NCBI RefSeq assembly: GCF_902497785.1
Contig: NZ_CABVHK010000001.1
Coordinates: 415,558-479,557, forward strand
DNA: 64,000 bases
Source: Pseudomonas fluorescens
Lineage (GTDB): Bacteria; Pseudomonadota; Gammaproteobacteria; Pseudomonadales; Pseudomonadaceae
Direction of reading: 5' to 3'
Shown: one piece after another, positions 1-9,126 of the stretch
How positions within the stretch are numbered: position 1 is the first letter of the stretch
Layout: the number at the start of each line of letters is the position of its first letter
The notes under the pieces: model-generated
Databases searched by the model: none
The model's input: the letters and a program-made list of their open reading frames with translations, nothing else
What the model was told of the DNA's origin: nothing
Position numbers and translations under genes: made by a program

Positions 1-1506
1 CTGCTGTTGATTCTGACTGGCGTGGCCATCCTCGGTGTGTGCCTGGCGGTTGCATTCTCTCTCCCGCCAACCTACGAATCATCCGGCACGATTCTGATCG
101 AGTCGCAACAGATCTCGCCTGACCTGGTGGCGGCGAACAACAATACCTTTGCCGATGAGCGCATCGAAGTTATTCGCCAGCGCGTGATGACCCGTGAAAA
201 TCTGACAGCGATCATCGACAAGTACAATTTGTTCGCTGCGCAAAGTCGCCAGTTGAGCGTTTCCGAGAAGGTCGAGGAAATGCGCAACGCGATTGCCGTC
301 ACCTTGGTCAGCGCGGCGGTCAAAGGCCGCGGGGAAGTGACGATTGCGTTTCGTCTTTCCTTCGAACACCGCGAGCCAGAGATTGCCAATAAAGTGGCTA
401 ACGAACTGGTAACGCTGTTCCTGAATGAAAACATCCGCCAGCGCACTGAGCGCGCTACCGAAAACACCGAATTCGTCAAGCAGGAAGCGGACAAGCTCGA
501 GGTTGCCCTGAATGCCCAGGATAATCTCGTCGCAGACTACAAACAGAAGCACAGTGGCGCGCTGCCCGAGCATCAAGAGTTGCGCATGAACATGCTGACG
601 CGCGCCGAGACCGAGCTCAAAGAAGTCGACCGAGACTACAAGGCTGCGCGCGAGGAATTGCGTTTCAACGAGTTGGAACTGACCGCCGCCAGCGCTGGCT
701 TGGCGACCAAACCGGGCGTGGTGGGGGCAGCCGCTGACAAGCCGCAGGATCTGGGCAGCCTCAAGGCCGAATACGCCCGTCTGCTGACCCTGTATACCGA
801 AGCTCACCCCGATGTGCGTGCCGTGAAACGCAAGATTGCGGCCCTTGAGGCGAACAAGGCGTTGGCGGGCGGCGCGGCATTGCCGGTCAATATGGATGTG
901 GCAAAGGCTCAGGCGCAGATTGCCGGGACCGAGGCAAAGATCAGGTCGCTGGCCGACCAGAAGCAGCAGACGCTGAAGAAAATTTCCGAAATCGAAGCGC
1001 AGATTATTGAAACGCCACAAGTCGAGCGCGGCCTGATCACGCTGATGCGTGACCATGAAAACGCGAAGAAGAAATATGAGGAAATGCGCGCCAAGGAAAT
1101 GGGCGCGAAAATTTCCGAAAGCCTCGAACAGGAAAACAAGGCCGAGCGTTTTGTTCTGCTGGAACCGCCACTGATGCCCGAAAAACCGATCAGGCCGAAC
1201 CGCAAAAAAGTGGTTGCCATGGGCTTCGTTCTCGCCCCGGTAGGCGCGGGCGCGCTGGTGATGCTGCTTGAGATGATCAACCCGCGTGTACGCGGTGCCG
1301 AGGCGCTTGCAAGCGTACTGGGCAAACGTGTGTTGGTGTCCATTCCCTACATTCATACCAGGGCGGAACTGGCACGCCGCAAGCAATGGCGAACGCGTTT
1401 GATCATTAGCGGACTCGTGGTCATCACGATCTTCCTGGTGCTCCTGCACTTCCTCTACATGCCCCTGGATCTGCTGTTGTTTAAAGTTCTGGGCCGGTTT
1501 GCATAA
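1..1506 (+). CDS. Exopolysaccharide chain-length determinant, Wzz/GumC (PCP) family, 5'-truncated
   Basis: The reading frame is open from the first base, so the true start lies outside the window; a TTG at 7 is only the first possible start codon inside it. The visible protein (about 500 residues) opens with a membrane helix ending near SLPPTYESS. A long, charged, coiled-coil-rich periplasmic region follows (about residues 150-370). Two further hydrophobic segments lie near the C-terminus (about 400-425 and 465-490). This is the layout of polysaccharide co-polymerases, which set chain length in Wzy-dependent pathways. The last segments are followed by only a short tail, and the kinase is a separate gene 12 bases downstream, as in split GumC/CpsD pairs. 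Family assignment is secure; the exact polymer is not known. Confidence 0.9.
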   Translation: MLLILTGVAILGVCLAVAFSLPPTYESSGTILIESQQISPDLVAANNNTFADERIEVIRQRVMTRENLTAIIDKYNLFAAQSRQLSVSEKVEEMRNAIAVTLVSAAVKGRGEVTIAFRLSFEHREPEIANKVANELVTLFLNENIRQRTERATENTEFVKQEADKLEVALNAQDNLVADYKQKHSGALPEHQELRMNMLTRAETELKEVDRDYKAAREELRFNELELTAASAGLATKPGVVGAAADKPQDLGSLKAEYARLLTLYTEAHPDVRAVKRKIAALEANKALAGGAALPVNMDVAKAQAQIAGTEAKIRSLADQKQQTLKKISEIEAQIIETPQVERGLITLMRDHENAKKKYEEMRAKEMGAKISESLEQENKAERFVLLEPPLMPEKPIRPNRKKVVAMGFVLAPVGAGALVMLLEMINPRVRGAEALASVLGKRVLVSIPYIHTRAELARRKQWRTRLIISGLVVITIFLVLLHFLYMPLDLLLFKVLGRFA

Positions 1507-1518
1507 GGAAATATAGCG

Positions 1519-2304
1519 ATGGACATTATCAAGCCCGATGCCGATAAGGCCGAGCAACCGACCGCGTCGAAGGCCATGACACCGACCGGGCAGCCGGGGC
1601 TGAACGCGCTCAGTTACGTACAAACCAAGGTTGTACCTTTGCGGCCCGATCACCTCGAGCGCCACCGCATTGTGGCGTACAACAAGAATTCGAATGTGGG
1701 CGGGGCTATCGATCTGCTGCGTACACAAGTGCTGAAAATCATGGATGAGAATGGCTGGCGCACGCTGGCCATTACCTCGCCGACGCCGGAGGCAGGCAAG
1801 ACGGTTTTGGCCATCAATCTGGCAATGAGTATCGCCCACCACACCACCAAGACCGCGTTGCTGGTGGACTTCGACTTGCGTCGTCCCACGGTGGGCGCCT
1901 GCCTTGGGCTGCCGATGGAAAAATCGCTCAATGAACTGCTGAACGATGAAGCCGAACTGCAAGAAGTGCTGGTCAACCCGACCTTGCCGCGTTTTGTGGT
2001 GCTGCCGACTCGTGAGCCGATCCCTCTCTCCACCGAGGTGTTGTCATCGCCTGAGGTGAGTCATTTGATTACGGACCTGCGCGAGCGCTACAACTCGCGC
2101 ATCGTGATTTTCGACTTGCCGCCAATCCTGAGTTCGGACGATGCGATGACTGTCTTGCCGAAATTCGACTGTGTCCTGCTTGTGGTTGGTAACGGCATGA
2201 ACAGCAAGAAAGAGATCGAAGAAAGCCTTCATCATCTGGGCACGGCCAATCTGATTGGCACCGTACTGAACAAAGCCGAGCCGCAGAACCGCTCTTACTA
2301 TTAG
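1519..2304 (+). CDS. Bacterial tyrosine kinase (CpsD/CapB family) partner of the chain-length protein
   Basis: A 261-residue cytoplasmic P-loop protein. The Walker A motif is SPTPEAGKT (about residue 90) and the Walker A' motif is LLVDFDLRRP (about 115). A later hydrophobic strand ends in DLPP (about 195), as in BY-kinases related to MinD. The C-terminus ends in two tyrosines, a very short version of the usual tyrosine cluster that is autophosphorylated. It starts 12 bases after the chain-length gene, preceded by an AAGGA ribosome site, so the two are surely co-expressed. In this family the kinase cycles on and off its membrane partner to control polymer length and export. The REP pair just downstream probably ends the transcript. 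Confidence 0.9.
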   Translation: MDIIKPDADKAEQPTASKAMTPTGQPGLNALSYVQTKVVPLRPDHLERHRIVAYNKNSNVGGAIDLLRTQVLKIMDENGWRTLAITSPTPEAGKTVLAINLAMSIAHHTTKTALLVDFDLRRPTVGACLGLPMEKSLNELLNDEAELQEVLVNPTLPRFVVLPTREPIPLSTEVLSSPEVSHLITDLRERYNSRIVIFDLPPILSSDDAMTVLPKFDCVLLVVGNGMNSKKEIEESLHHLGTANLIGTVLNKAEPQNRSYY

Positions 2305-2334
2305 AGCGTCACTCTCAGAAGGGGTGGGCTTATG

Positions 2335-2422
2335 GTGGGAGCGAGCCTGCTCGCGAAAGCGGACTCACATTCACCATCGATGGCGGCGGACACGGCCTCT
2401 TCGCGAGCAGGCTCGCTCCCAC
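2335..2422. repeat. Paired inverted REP element (REPIN type)
   Basis: Two 22-base arms (GTGGGAGCGAGCCTGCTCGCGA and its complement) face each other across about 44 bases. Each arm also contains its own GAGCctGCTC palindrome. It lies between two genes that end toward each other (the kinase and galE), a usual place for Pseudomonas REP sequences. The arms can form a long hairpin and may help end transcription from both sides. Confidence 0.85.
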
Positions 2423-2464
2423 AGTTGATTGGTGTGCATCCGGTTTTTCACCGATCCCGCCGAC

Positions 2465-3442
2465 TCAATGCCACGGGTGCTTCTTTTCCCAGCCCCAGGC
2501 ATGCGTCACGATCTGTTCCAGTGATGCGAACTGCGGCTGCCAGCCCAGCAAGGTGTACGCTCGCTGGGGATCGGCCACAAGGCGTGGTGGATCGCCCGCA
2601 CGGCGCGGCGCGTCACTCACAGGGATAGGCTGGCCGGTCACCCGGCGTGCGGTCTCGATCACTTCCTGCACTGAAAAACCCTGGCCGTTGCCAAGGTTGA
2701 ATGCCGTGCTCGCACCTCCGGCCAACAGATAATCCACGGCCAGCGCGTGCGCTGCGACGAGATCGGCCACGTGGACGTAGTCGCGAATACAGGTGCCGTC
2801 GGGTGTGTCGTAATCACGACCGTAGACGGTGATGGATTCGCGTCGACCCGAGGCGGCTTGCAAGATCAGCGGCAGCAGATGGGTTTCCGGTTCGTGGCGT
2901 TCACCCAACTGTCCTTCCGGGTCTGCCCCGGCGGCGTTGAAGTAGCGCAGGCAAACCGATTTGAGCCCGTAGGCGCGATCGAAATCCTCCAGCATCTGCT
3001 CGACCATCCATTTGCTACGACCATAAGGATTGATCGCAGCCTTCGGATGCGCTTCGTCGATCGGCACATACACCGGATCGCCATAGATGGCGGCGGTCGA
3101 GGAAAAAATGAAGTGTTTAACCTCCGCGCGCACCATCGCTTGCAGCAGCGTCAGGGTGGCGGCCAGGTTGTTTTGATAATACTTGGCAGGTTCGGTAACG
3201 GATTCGCCGACCTGTATGAATGAGGCGAAGTGGAACACCGCATCAAAACGCTGAGTGGCAAACAAGGTATCCAGGGCTTGGGCGTCGGCGATGTCCAGTT
3301 CGACCAGCTTTCCGCCCGTCAAGGCGCTGCGGTAGCCCGTGGAAAAATTGTCGGCGACCACCAGGTCGTGGCCGGCGCGCAGCAACTGTTTAACCATGTG
3401 CGAGCCGATATAGCCTGCGCCGCCAACCACCAAAAAATTCAT
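2465..3442 (-). CDS. galE: UDP-glucose 4-epimerase
   Basis: A 325-residue short-chain dehydrogenase/reductase of the extended type that interconverts UDP-glucose and UDP-galactose. The NAD-binding motif GGAGYIGSH is at residues 7-15. The catalytic pair appears as SSTAAIYG followed by NPYGRSKWMVE (Tyr and Lys of YxxxK, about 148-152). The motif RYFNAAGADPEGQLGE (about 175) is typical of GalE. I chose the ATG at 3442 because AGGAGGT lies just before it and the GxxGxxG fold then begins at the N-terminus; an upstream in-frame start would add ten unlikely residues. It probably supplies UDP-galactose to the exopolysaccharide made by the surrounding genes. It runs opposite to the flanking kinase gene and leads no visible operon of its own. 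Confidence 0.93.
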   Translation of the reverse strand: MNFLVVGGAGYIGSHMVKQLLRAGHDLVVADNFSTGYRSALTGGKLVELDIADAQALDTLFATQRFDAVFHFASFIQVGESVTEPAKYYQNNLAATLTLLQAMVRAEVKHFIFSSTAAIYGDPVYVPIDEAHPKAAINPYGRSKWMVEQMLEDFDRAYGLKSVCLRYFNAAGADPEGQLGERHEPETHLLPLILQAASGRRESITVYGRDYDTPDGTCIRDYVHVADLVAAHALAVDYLLAGGASTAFNLGNGQGFSVQEVIETARRVTGQPIPVSDAPRRAGDPPRLVADPQRAYTLLGWQPQFASLEQIVTHAWGWEKKHPWH

Positions 3443-3487
3443 CCTGACCTCCTGGAAACTATTGCTGTGCAAACGCAGATTGTACCG

Positions 3488-6103
3488 TCAGCGCGTTGCA
3501 CTCTTTCTTAAAAACAACCAGTTGGATGCCTGCAAGTCATCGAACTTGATCGTGTAGCGGCCATCGGCGTAGGTGGCAGGCAGCTTCTTCAGTTGTGCGA
3601 GGGTGCCCTGAGTGAACAGCGTCAGGCCCGCGGGTGCCTGGAGGGTTAGCGTGCCGGAAACAGGCTCCACATAAAAAGGTGTTTTTTCGTCGTCCTGGGG
3701 GATGGCGCGGGTGCCCAGCGAAATCATCAGATCCTGCGACTGGCCAATAGGCGTGTCGTTCAGACTTTGTACCACCACGCTCGCATTAGCCGTCTTCACT
3801 TGAACCTGAACGTTGCCGAGGCTGATCGTCTCGCCGCCGATCCAGCCCGTTGCTGCCTGGGTACGCGGCGTATTGATGGTGTAGATGCCTTGTTTCCAGT
3901 TGCGTTTCAGTTCACCGGTGTCAGTCGTGGCCTCGCTGGCATTGGCGTCCAGCAGCGACTGGTTCGGGTCACGAAACACCTGCGCATTACCGGCGCTGGG
4001 TCCGGTCTGCAACCAAGGCAGTTCCGGCGTCTGAGGCATCGCGATTTGCAGCTTGCCTTTCTCCATGGCGGTGCGCAGCAGTGCAGAGTTGGCCGGTGTG
4101 ATGGCCTGGTTGAACAGGGTTGCCGGCGTCGGCGCGAAGACGTAGGTGGTGGTTGCTTCGCTGACGTCGGCGCGGCGATACAGCAGGGCGGCGGCGGGGA
4201 GGGTGGCCAGCAGTGCAGGGTCGTTGTAGGCGTTCCAGTTGCCGGCCGTTCTCCATCCGCCGGAAAGGGGTTCCTGGCTGTACGCATACTGCATCAGCGC
4301 ATCCCAGCCCTGATGACTGGCGGTGCCGGCTATATAAAGTGGCAGCGTGTGGCGGTCGGGGGTCGGGAACGGTTCGGTGTTCCACTCGGTGACGGTCAGG
4401 GGTTTGCCTGTGACCTGGCCGGCGGCAATCCAGTCGACGATGCCGGCACTGGTGAGCGGGTTTTTCTCCAACTGGCCGGAGCCGCCGTAGCTGTGGGTGT
4501 CGATGACGTCGCCGGATGTCAGCGCGGGCAGGGACGCCAGGCCATCGCCCCCCCAGTAACTGGTCGTGGAGATGGGGACCTTCACGCCCACATCACGCAG
4601 GTGCTTGATCATGTCTGCGTTGAAGCGCCGCTCCAGATCATTGAGGAACAACTTCGACGGGCCATACTCCCACGCGCGCCAGGTTTGGCTGGCGGGCAGA
4701 TCGTGCTGGTTGGCAAACGCTTCGGCTTCAGCCATGTAAAGCTTGTTGTGCTTTGGAACGTTCTTGTCCGGCAGCAGGGCATTGCCGAAGTGATGGGTGA
4801 CGTCGTTTTCGTTGGTGATCAGTACGGCGGCGATTGCCGGATCGTCTTTGTAGGCGAGACCGGTATGGGGATTTACGTGGGTCAGATAGGCTGCGGCAAA
4901 ACGCTTCATCGCCTGCTGAATCGTGATGTTTACATAGGCATAGCCCTTGAGATCAGCGCTGCCGGCGCTGTTCTTGGGCATCTCTTCAAAACCATAAATG
5001 TTGTCTTTTGCAGTGAAGGATCGTTCGACGTGCATGTCGAGCCATACATAAATGCCCTCGTCTTTAAGGCACTTGATCCACCAGTCGATTTTTTTCAGCG
5101 ACTCCGGGCTGGGCTGCTGGGTGTCATGAGGGAGGGCAGGGTCGCCAAAGATGTTCGGGCTGACCCATGGCGAATCATGGTGGTGCAGGCGTACGAGGTT
5201 AAAGCCGAGTGCCGACAGGCGTTTGGCTTGCAGTTTGATGTCCTCGTCCGTTGTGCGGAACAGCGCATAGGCCGATACGTTGGTGCCCCAAAAGCGCGCC
5301 GGGGTGTTGTCCGCGAACTGCAGCTGCTCCCCGGCCGCTTTGACGAAGCCGCGTTTGCCCGCCGGTTTTTCATTGGCGTTGAGGAAGGACAGATCGACCG
5401 GCGAGGTGTTCCAGTCGAGCTTGTCGCTCGGCCAGCTCTTCGGGTCAACCAGGCCGAAGCGCTCGGTAGTGGTGGGACCGAGTTCCACGTCGCCGGCAAT
5501 GCTCAGGGTGGCTTTGATAGTCTGACGGCCGGGCTTGATCGCGTTTTTGTAGAAAAACGCGCGCACTTCCGATTTATCACCCGGTTCGAAATACACTCCC
5601 GCCGGAGCAGGCTCGAAACGCATCTCGATTTTTCGCCCTTGTGCATTCCCCCAGGACCAGCCTTTGTTGTCAGGCAGTAAGACCGGCTCGCCCATTTCTC
5701 CCGGGAAAAGTGCCGGGTCGAAATTGAAGACGATGCCGCCACCCATCACACCCGACTTGTTGCTGCGTGCATCCAGGGCAAAATCCCAGGTGATTGTCTG
5801 CTCGCCTTCTTTCTGGATTTTTGCAGCCAGGTCGAAATCCAGGGCTTTGTTCTGGCCTGCGAGTGAATAGCTGTAGGGGGCGTTTGTCTGGAACTCGGTT
5901 GCAAAATAGGTCCATTCCCAGTTGCCCCCAAAGAACACAAATGAGGAAGCAACCACCGGGCTGCCACCACGCACCAGCATGGGCAGGCCGTTTTTCTCAT
6001 CGACGCTGGCGACCCACTCGGACGCCCAGGTGCCAACCGGCCAGACTACAAGAGACAAAAGAACCGGGAGCAGCAAACGGGTGCGGCGAAAAAATGGGGG
6101 CAT
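3488..6103 (-). CDS. Exported glycoside hydrolase of the exopolysaccharide locus (clan GH-A like)
   Basis: An 871-residue protein starting MPPFFRRTRLLLP, with a hydrophobic signal peptide ending near VGTWASEW, so it should act in the periplasm or outside the cell. The middle reads as a TIM-barrel glycosidase. TRFWGTNVSAYALFR and NLVRLHHHDSPW precede ITNENDVTHH (probable acid/base Glu after Asn, about residue 405) and LTVTEWNTEPF (probable nucleophile Glu, about 560). N- and C-terminal parts look like beta-sandwich modules. The ATG at 6103 was chosen over an upstream start because it directly precedes the signal peptide. It lies 4 bases after the polymerase stop codon, so the two are co-transcribed. 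Glycosidases inside such loci commonly trim or release the polymer; the exact GH family cannot be fixed by eye. Confidence 0.8.
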   Translation of the reverse strand: MPPFFRRTRLLLPVLLSLVVWPVGTWASEWVASVDEKNGLPMLVRGGSPVVASSFVFFGGNWEWTYFATEFQTNAPYSYSLAGQNKALDFDLAAKIQKEGEQTITWDFALDARSNKSGVMGGGIVFNFDPALFPGEMGEPVLLPDNKGWSWGNAQGRKIEMRFEPAPAGVYFEPGDKSEVRAFFYKNAIKPGRQTIKATLSIAGDVELGPTTTERFGLVDPKSWPSDKLDWNTSPVDLSFLNANEKPAGKRGFVKAAGEQLQFADNTPARFWGTNVSAYALFRTTDEDIKLQAKRLSALGFNLVRLHHHDSPWVSPNIFGDPALPHDTQQPSPESLKKIDWWIKCLKDEGIYVWLDMHVERSFTAKDNIYGFEEMPKNSAGSADLKGYAYVNITIQQAMKRFAAAYLTHVNPHTGLAYKDDPAIAAVLITNENDVTHHFGNALLPDKNVPKHNKLYMAEAEAFANQHDLPASQTWRAWEYGPSKLFLNDLERRFNADMIKHLRDVGVKVPISTTSYWGGDGLASLPALTSGDVIDTHSYGGSGQLEKNPLTSAGIVDWIAAGQVTGKPLTVTEWNTEPFPTPDRHTLPLYIAGTASHQGWDALMQYAYSQEPLSGGWRTAGNWNAYNDPALLATLPAAALLYRRADVSEATTTYVFAPTPATLFNQAITPANSALLRTAMEKGKLQIAMPQTPELPWLQTGPSAGNAQVFRDPNQSLLDANASEATTDTGELKRNWKQGIYTINTPRTQAATGWIGGETISLGNVQVQVKTANASVVVQSLNDTPIGQSQDLMISLGTRAIPQDDEKTPFYVEPVSGTLTLQAPAGLTLFTQGTLAQLKKLPATYADGRYTIKFDDLQASNWLFLRKSATR

Positions 6104-6107
6104 GGGA

Positions 6108-7634
6108 TTACCGAAGTTGAAGGTGGGCACTTGCAGTGACTGCACTTGACGTCTGTTTCTGGTTGCGTGCCATCTGGGCATAGGCAACGCCCAGCCCGGC
6201 GACCGACCAATACACCACAGGAATGACCGTGATGCTGCTGACGGTAACAATAGTCACCAGGATGCCGACCAGTGTCGCGAACAGAGCGCGTCCCAGTCGA
6301 CGCGCCTCATCGTCTTTGTCGGGGTACTCACGCATGGCCTTGCGGATGCCGAACAGCGTCGTGGCAAAAAAAGCCACGAAAATCCCCAGGCCGATCAATC
6401 CGAACGACAGCGCGATGCCGATGTAGGTGTTGACGATATCGATGATGCCCTCGCCCTGAATCATCGACTGCATTTCCGGAGTTTTGCGGAAATCAAACGA
6501 GCCCAGCAGCGGATTGTGCTGGATCACGATAACGGCGTTGTCGAACAGGCGCTGGCGGTAGGTGATGTTTTCGGCATCGACCGAACCGATGAACGGGAGC
6601 AGGTCCAGCACTTTTTGCCCGCCCGGCACCAACGTCAGCAGGGGCAGGGACAGCACGCCGGCGAGGCCCAGCAACATCAGGCGTTTGATCGCATGACGGC
6701 CGGTGGCGATGTACACCATGAGCATGCCGACGGCACCGATCCAGGGGCCGCGCGACAGCGGTGCAAACAGACCGCCGGCGAGCAGCAATGCGCCCAGGCG
6801 GCGCTGCAATTTACTGCGCACACCCTCCTGCAAGAACAGGTATAACCCGATGGCCGTGCTGATCACCAGTCCCAGCGCAATGGCCTGGCCGGTGGTGACG
6901 CTGGCGCGCAGCAAGCCACCCCGGTTCAGGTAGCTGGACATTTCCCACTGCATGCCCATGGCGCCGATCAGCGCACTGTAGAGCAGCCAACTGCGGGCAA
7001 ACTCGAAGAGCCCGATCAGCGACATCACCATGGCCGCGAGGACAAAGCCCAGCAGGGCGTCCTTGAAATCGCTGAGGTTTTTCAGGGCGCGGCTGGCGAC
7101 GTAATAAGGCAGGAAAACGTCGGTGAACAGGTAGAACGACTGGCGCAGCGTATCGGTGACGGTGGTTTCGCGCAGTAGCAGCAGGCTGGTCAGGATCAGG
7201 TTGGCGGCCATCAATTTGTCCGGCCAGGTGCGTCCGAATGCACGGGTATCTGCGCGCCGGCGCAGGGCAAAAAAAGCCGGCATCAGGACGCACAGGGACA
7301 GCAGGCGAACATAGTTGAGGTCGATAAAATAATTGATCAGGCCGAATCCGGGAATTTGCGCCGAGGCCGGCGGCACCAGAAACAGCAGCAAGAAAAACAG
7401 GGCCACGGGATTGCGTTCGCGTTTTCTCGCGACGGTGAGCACCACAATAGTCACGGCCGAATACACCCAGAAACTGTGCGAGAAAAAGGCCAGAAGGGTC
7501 AGCACGAACCACAGATTGCGCCGGCGGATAAAGTCGTTGGCAGGGATCAGGTCTGCTGCAGGTCGGCGTGCCATGGCAAACACAACGCCGGCAAGAACCA
7601 GGATGACGACTAACGCGCGAAAGTGCTCAGGCAT
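6108..7634 (-). CDS. O-antigen ligase/polymerase family membrane protein (Wzy-type)
   Basis: A 508-residue protein that is almost entirely hydrophobic, with roughly ten to twelve membrane segments. A larger soluble loop (about residues 340-400) contains QRLFDNAVIVIQHNPLLGSFDF, which resembles the periplasmic loop of the Wzy_C/O-antigen ligase family. In this locus, with a Wzx flippase divergently placed and a chain-length pair upstream, it is the best candidate for the repeat-unit polymerase. A ligase role cannot be ruled out by sequence alone. The gene is followed after 4 bases by the glycosidase gene, so polymerising and cutting enzymes are made from one transcript. Confidence 0.82.
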   Translation of the reverse strand: MPEHFRALVVILVLAGVVFAMARRPAADLIPANDFIRRRNLWFVLTLLAFFSHSFWVYSAVTIVVLTVARKRERNPVALFFLLLFLVPPASAQIPGFGLINYFIDLNYVRLLSLCVLMPAFFALRRRADTRAFGRTWPDKLMAANLILTSLLLLRETTVTDTLRQSFYLFTDVFLPYYVASRALKNLSDFKDALLGFVLAAMVMSLIGLFEFARSWLLYSALIGAMGMQWEMSSYLNRGGLLRASVTTGQAIALGLVISTAIGLYLFLQEGVRSKLQRRLGALLLAGGLFAPLSRGPWIGAVGMLMVYIATGRHAIKRLMLLGLAGVLSLPLLTLVPGGQKVLDLLPFIGSVDAENITYRQRLFDNAVIVIQHNPLLGSFDFRKTPEMQSMIQGEGIIDIVNTYIGIALSFGLIGLGIFVAFFATTLFGIRKAMREYPDKDDEARRLGRALFATLVGILVTIVTVSSITVIPVVYWSVAGLGVAYAQMARNQKQTSSAVTASAHLQLR

Positions 7635-7652
7635 GCTTCTGAGGCCTATTGT

Positions 7653-9122
7653 CAGGTGAATGGCAGGTGCCAGTGAAATGGCAAAATGCGACTATAGTAC
7701 CTTTCGTTCATTGAGTCCGGGGTTGTTGTGATGCCGCCAGCTGATTTATCGCCACCGTTGAGCCTGCGCAGGCGAGCGATATCCGCCGGGGCATGGAATC
7801 TGGGGGCGCTGGTCACTTCTCAAGCGATGCGTCTGGGTGGCAACCTGATCATGGCGCGGCTGTTGATGCCGGAAATGTTCGGCATCATGGTCATCGCCAC
7901 CACCGTGTCGGTGGTGCTCCACCTGCTGTCCGATGTCGGCTTGCGCCAGAACATTGTGCAGAGCCCGCGGGGCGACGATCCGGCGTTTCTCAACACCGTG
8001 TGGACGGTGCAGATCATCCGCGGTTTTATCCTGTTTGCGTTCACGTTGGCCATCGCCGGTTTTGCCTGGCTCGCGCAAGTCCTTGAGGTGTGGTCGGCCC
8101 ATTCCACCTATGCCGCCCCGGAGTTGCCGCTGGTGCTGGCCCTGACCGGGTTTTCCGCGATCATCTATGGTTTCCAGTCGACCAAGGTCGACGTGGCGGT
8201 GCGCGACTTCCAGCAGAAAAAAGTGGTGCTCGCCGAATTTGTGTCGCAGCTGTGCGGGCTGCTGGTGATGTTGGCCATCGGTTATTTCAGCCGGTCGATC
8301 TGGTCGCTGGTGGGGGCCGGTCTGGCCTCGGCACTGGTCATGACGCTGCTGGGGCATGTCTGGTTTTCCGGGTCGCCGAACCGTCTGCACTGGGATCGTC
8401 CGGCGTTGCGCGAGGTGGTGGTCTTCGGCCGCTGGATGCTGTTGTCGTCGGCCGTCGGCGTACTGGCCATGAACGGTGACCGGATATGGTTTGGCGGCAG
8501 CATGTCGGCCACCGAACTGGGGGTGTACTCGATTGCCGTGCTGATTTTGAGCGCGCTGCAACAGGGCATGCAACGGTTGGTCGGGGCCGTGGCGCTGCCG
8601 GCTTTCAGTGAAGCCGCGCGCACCAATGACAGCGCACGGTTGCAGGCGTTGTATTACCGCTTCAAGTTGATGTTCGACCTGGCCTCGCTGTTTCTCTGCG
8701 GGCTGTTCTGGACCGCCAGCCCGCTGCTTATCAGCCTCTTGTACGATGAGCGTTATGCCGGTGCGGGCCACATGCTGGCGATTCTTTCACTGTCTTTTTT
8801 CACCTATCGTTATGTGGTGGCGCATCAGGCGTGGCTGGCCCTGGGACTGACCAAATACCAGGCCCTGGACAACATTATTCGCGCGGTCTCGTTGTGGGGG
8901 TTACTGCCGCTTTTGCTGGCGATTGGCGGTGTGGAATATGCCATTTGGGGTGTCGCGCTGCACGCCGTGCCGACGCTGGTGCTGGTGGTGTACGTCAATT
9001 GCAAGGTGGGTTTGTTCGATATCAAGCGTGAACTGATGGTGCTGCCGATGGTGCTGGTGGGGGCGTTGTGCGGGGAATTGGTGTTGGGACTTGCCAACTG
9101 GTTTTGACCTTAATGTCGGGGA
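7653..9122. repeat. Direct duplication, copy 1 (1,470 bp, carries wzx and its upstream region)
   Basis: This segment matches 10481-11950 base for base with about 20 single differences and no gaps that I can see. It starts at CAGGTGAATGGCAGGTGCCA and ends at TAATGTCGGGGA; sequence on both outer sides is unrelated between the copies. The unit includes about 75 bases of upstream DNA with the small palindrome TGGCAggTGCCA and a possible -10 (TATAGT, 7693-7698), so both flippase copies carry the same potential control region. Confidence 0.95.
7731..9107 (+). CDS. Polysaccharide flippase, Wzx/MOP superfamily, copy 1
   Basis: A 458-residue polytopic membrane protein with about twelve hydrophobic helices and a basic N-terminus (LSLRRRAISAGAWNLG), typical of lipopolysaccharide and exopolysaccharide translocases that move lipid-linked repeat units across the inner membrane. 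The start is the ATG at 7731; a GTG one codon earlier is also possible and no strong ribosome site is seen. It diverges from the polymerase gene with about 95 bases between them. A second copy at 10559 differs at only two residues: Ser versus Ala in SG(S/A)PNRL and Asn versus Gln in RT(N/Q)DS. Which copy is needed cannot be told from sequence. Confidence 0.93.
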   Translation: MPPADLSPPLSLRRRAISAGAWNLGALVTSQAMRLGGNLIMARLLMPEMFGIMVIATTVSVVLHLLSDVGLRQNIVQSPRGDDPAFLNTVWTVQIIRGFILFAFTLAIAGFAWLAQVLEVWSAHSTYAAPELPLVLALTGFSAIIYGFQSTKVDVAVRDFQQKKVVLAEFVSQLCGLLVMLAIGYFSRSIWSLVGAGLASALVMTLLGHVWFSGSPNRLHWDRPALREVVVFGRWMLLSSAVGVLAMNGDRIWFGGSMSATELGVYSIAVLILSALQQGMQRLVGAVALPAFSEAARTNDSARLQALYYRFKLMFDLASLFLCGLFWTASPLLISLLYDERYAGAGHMLAILSLSFFTYRYVVAHQAWLALGLTKYQALDNIIRAVSLWGLLPLLLAIGGVEYAIWGVALHAVPTLVLVVYVNCKVGLFDIKRELMVLPMVLVGALCGELVLGLANWF

Positions 9123-9126
9123 GCGC

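Noticed and set aside
79..1962. Long ORF (627 residues) on the minus strand opposite the chain-length and kinase genes
   Set aside because: It is rich in His, Gln and Arg with no domain or hydrophobic pattern, and it mirrors two clear genes. High-GC antisense frames are often open.
3767..5680. 637-residue plus-strand ORF opposite the glycosidase
   Set aside because: Antisense of a gene with clear signal peptide and catalytic motifs; composition is not protein-like.
7661..7698. Sigma-54-type promoter suggested by TGGCAGG near the flippase
   Set aside because: No TTGC element at the required distance; only a weak TATAGT box is seen.
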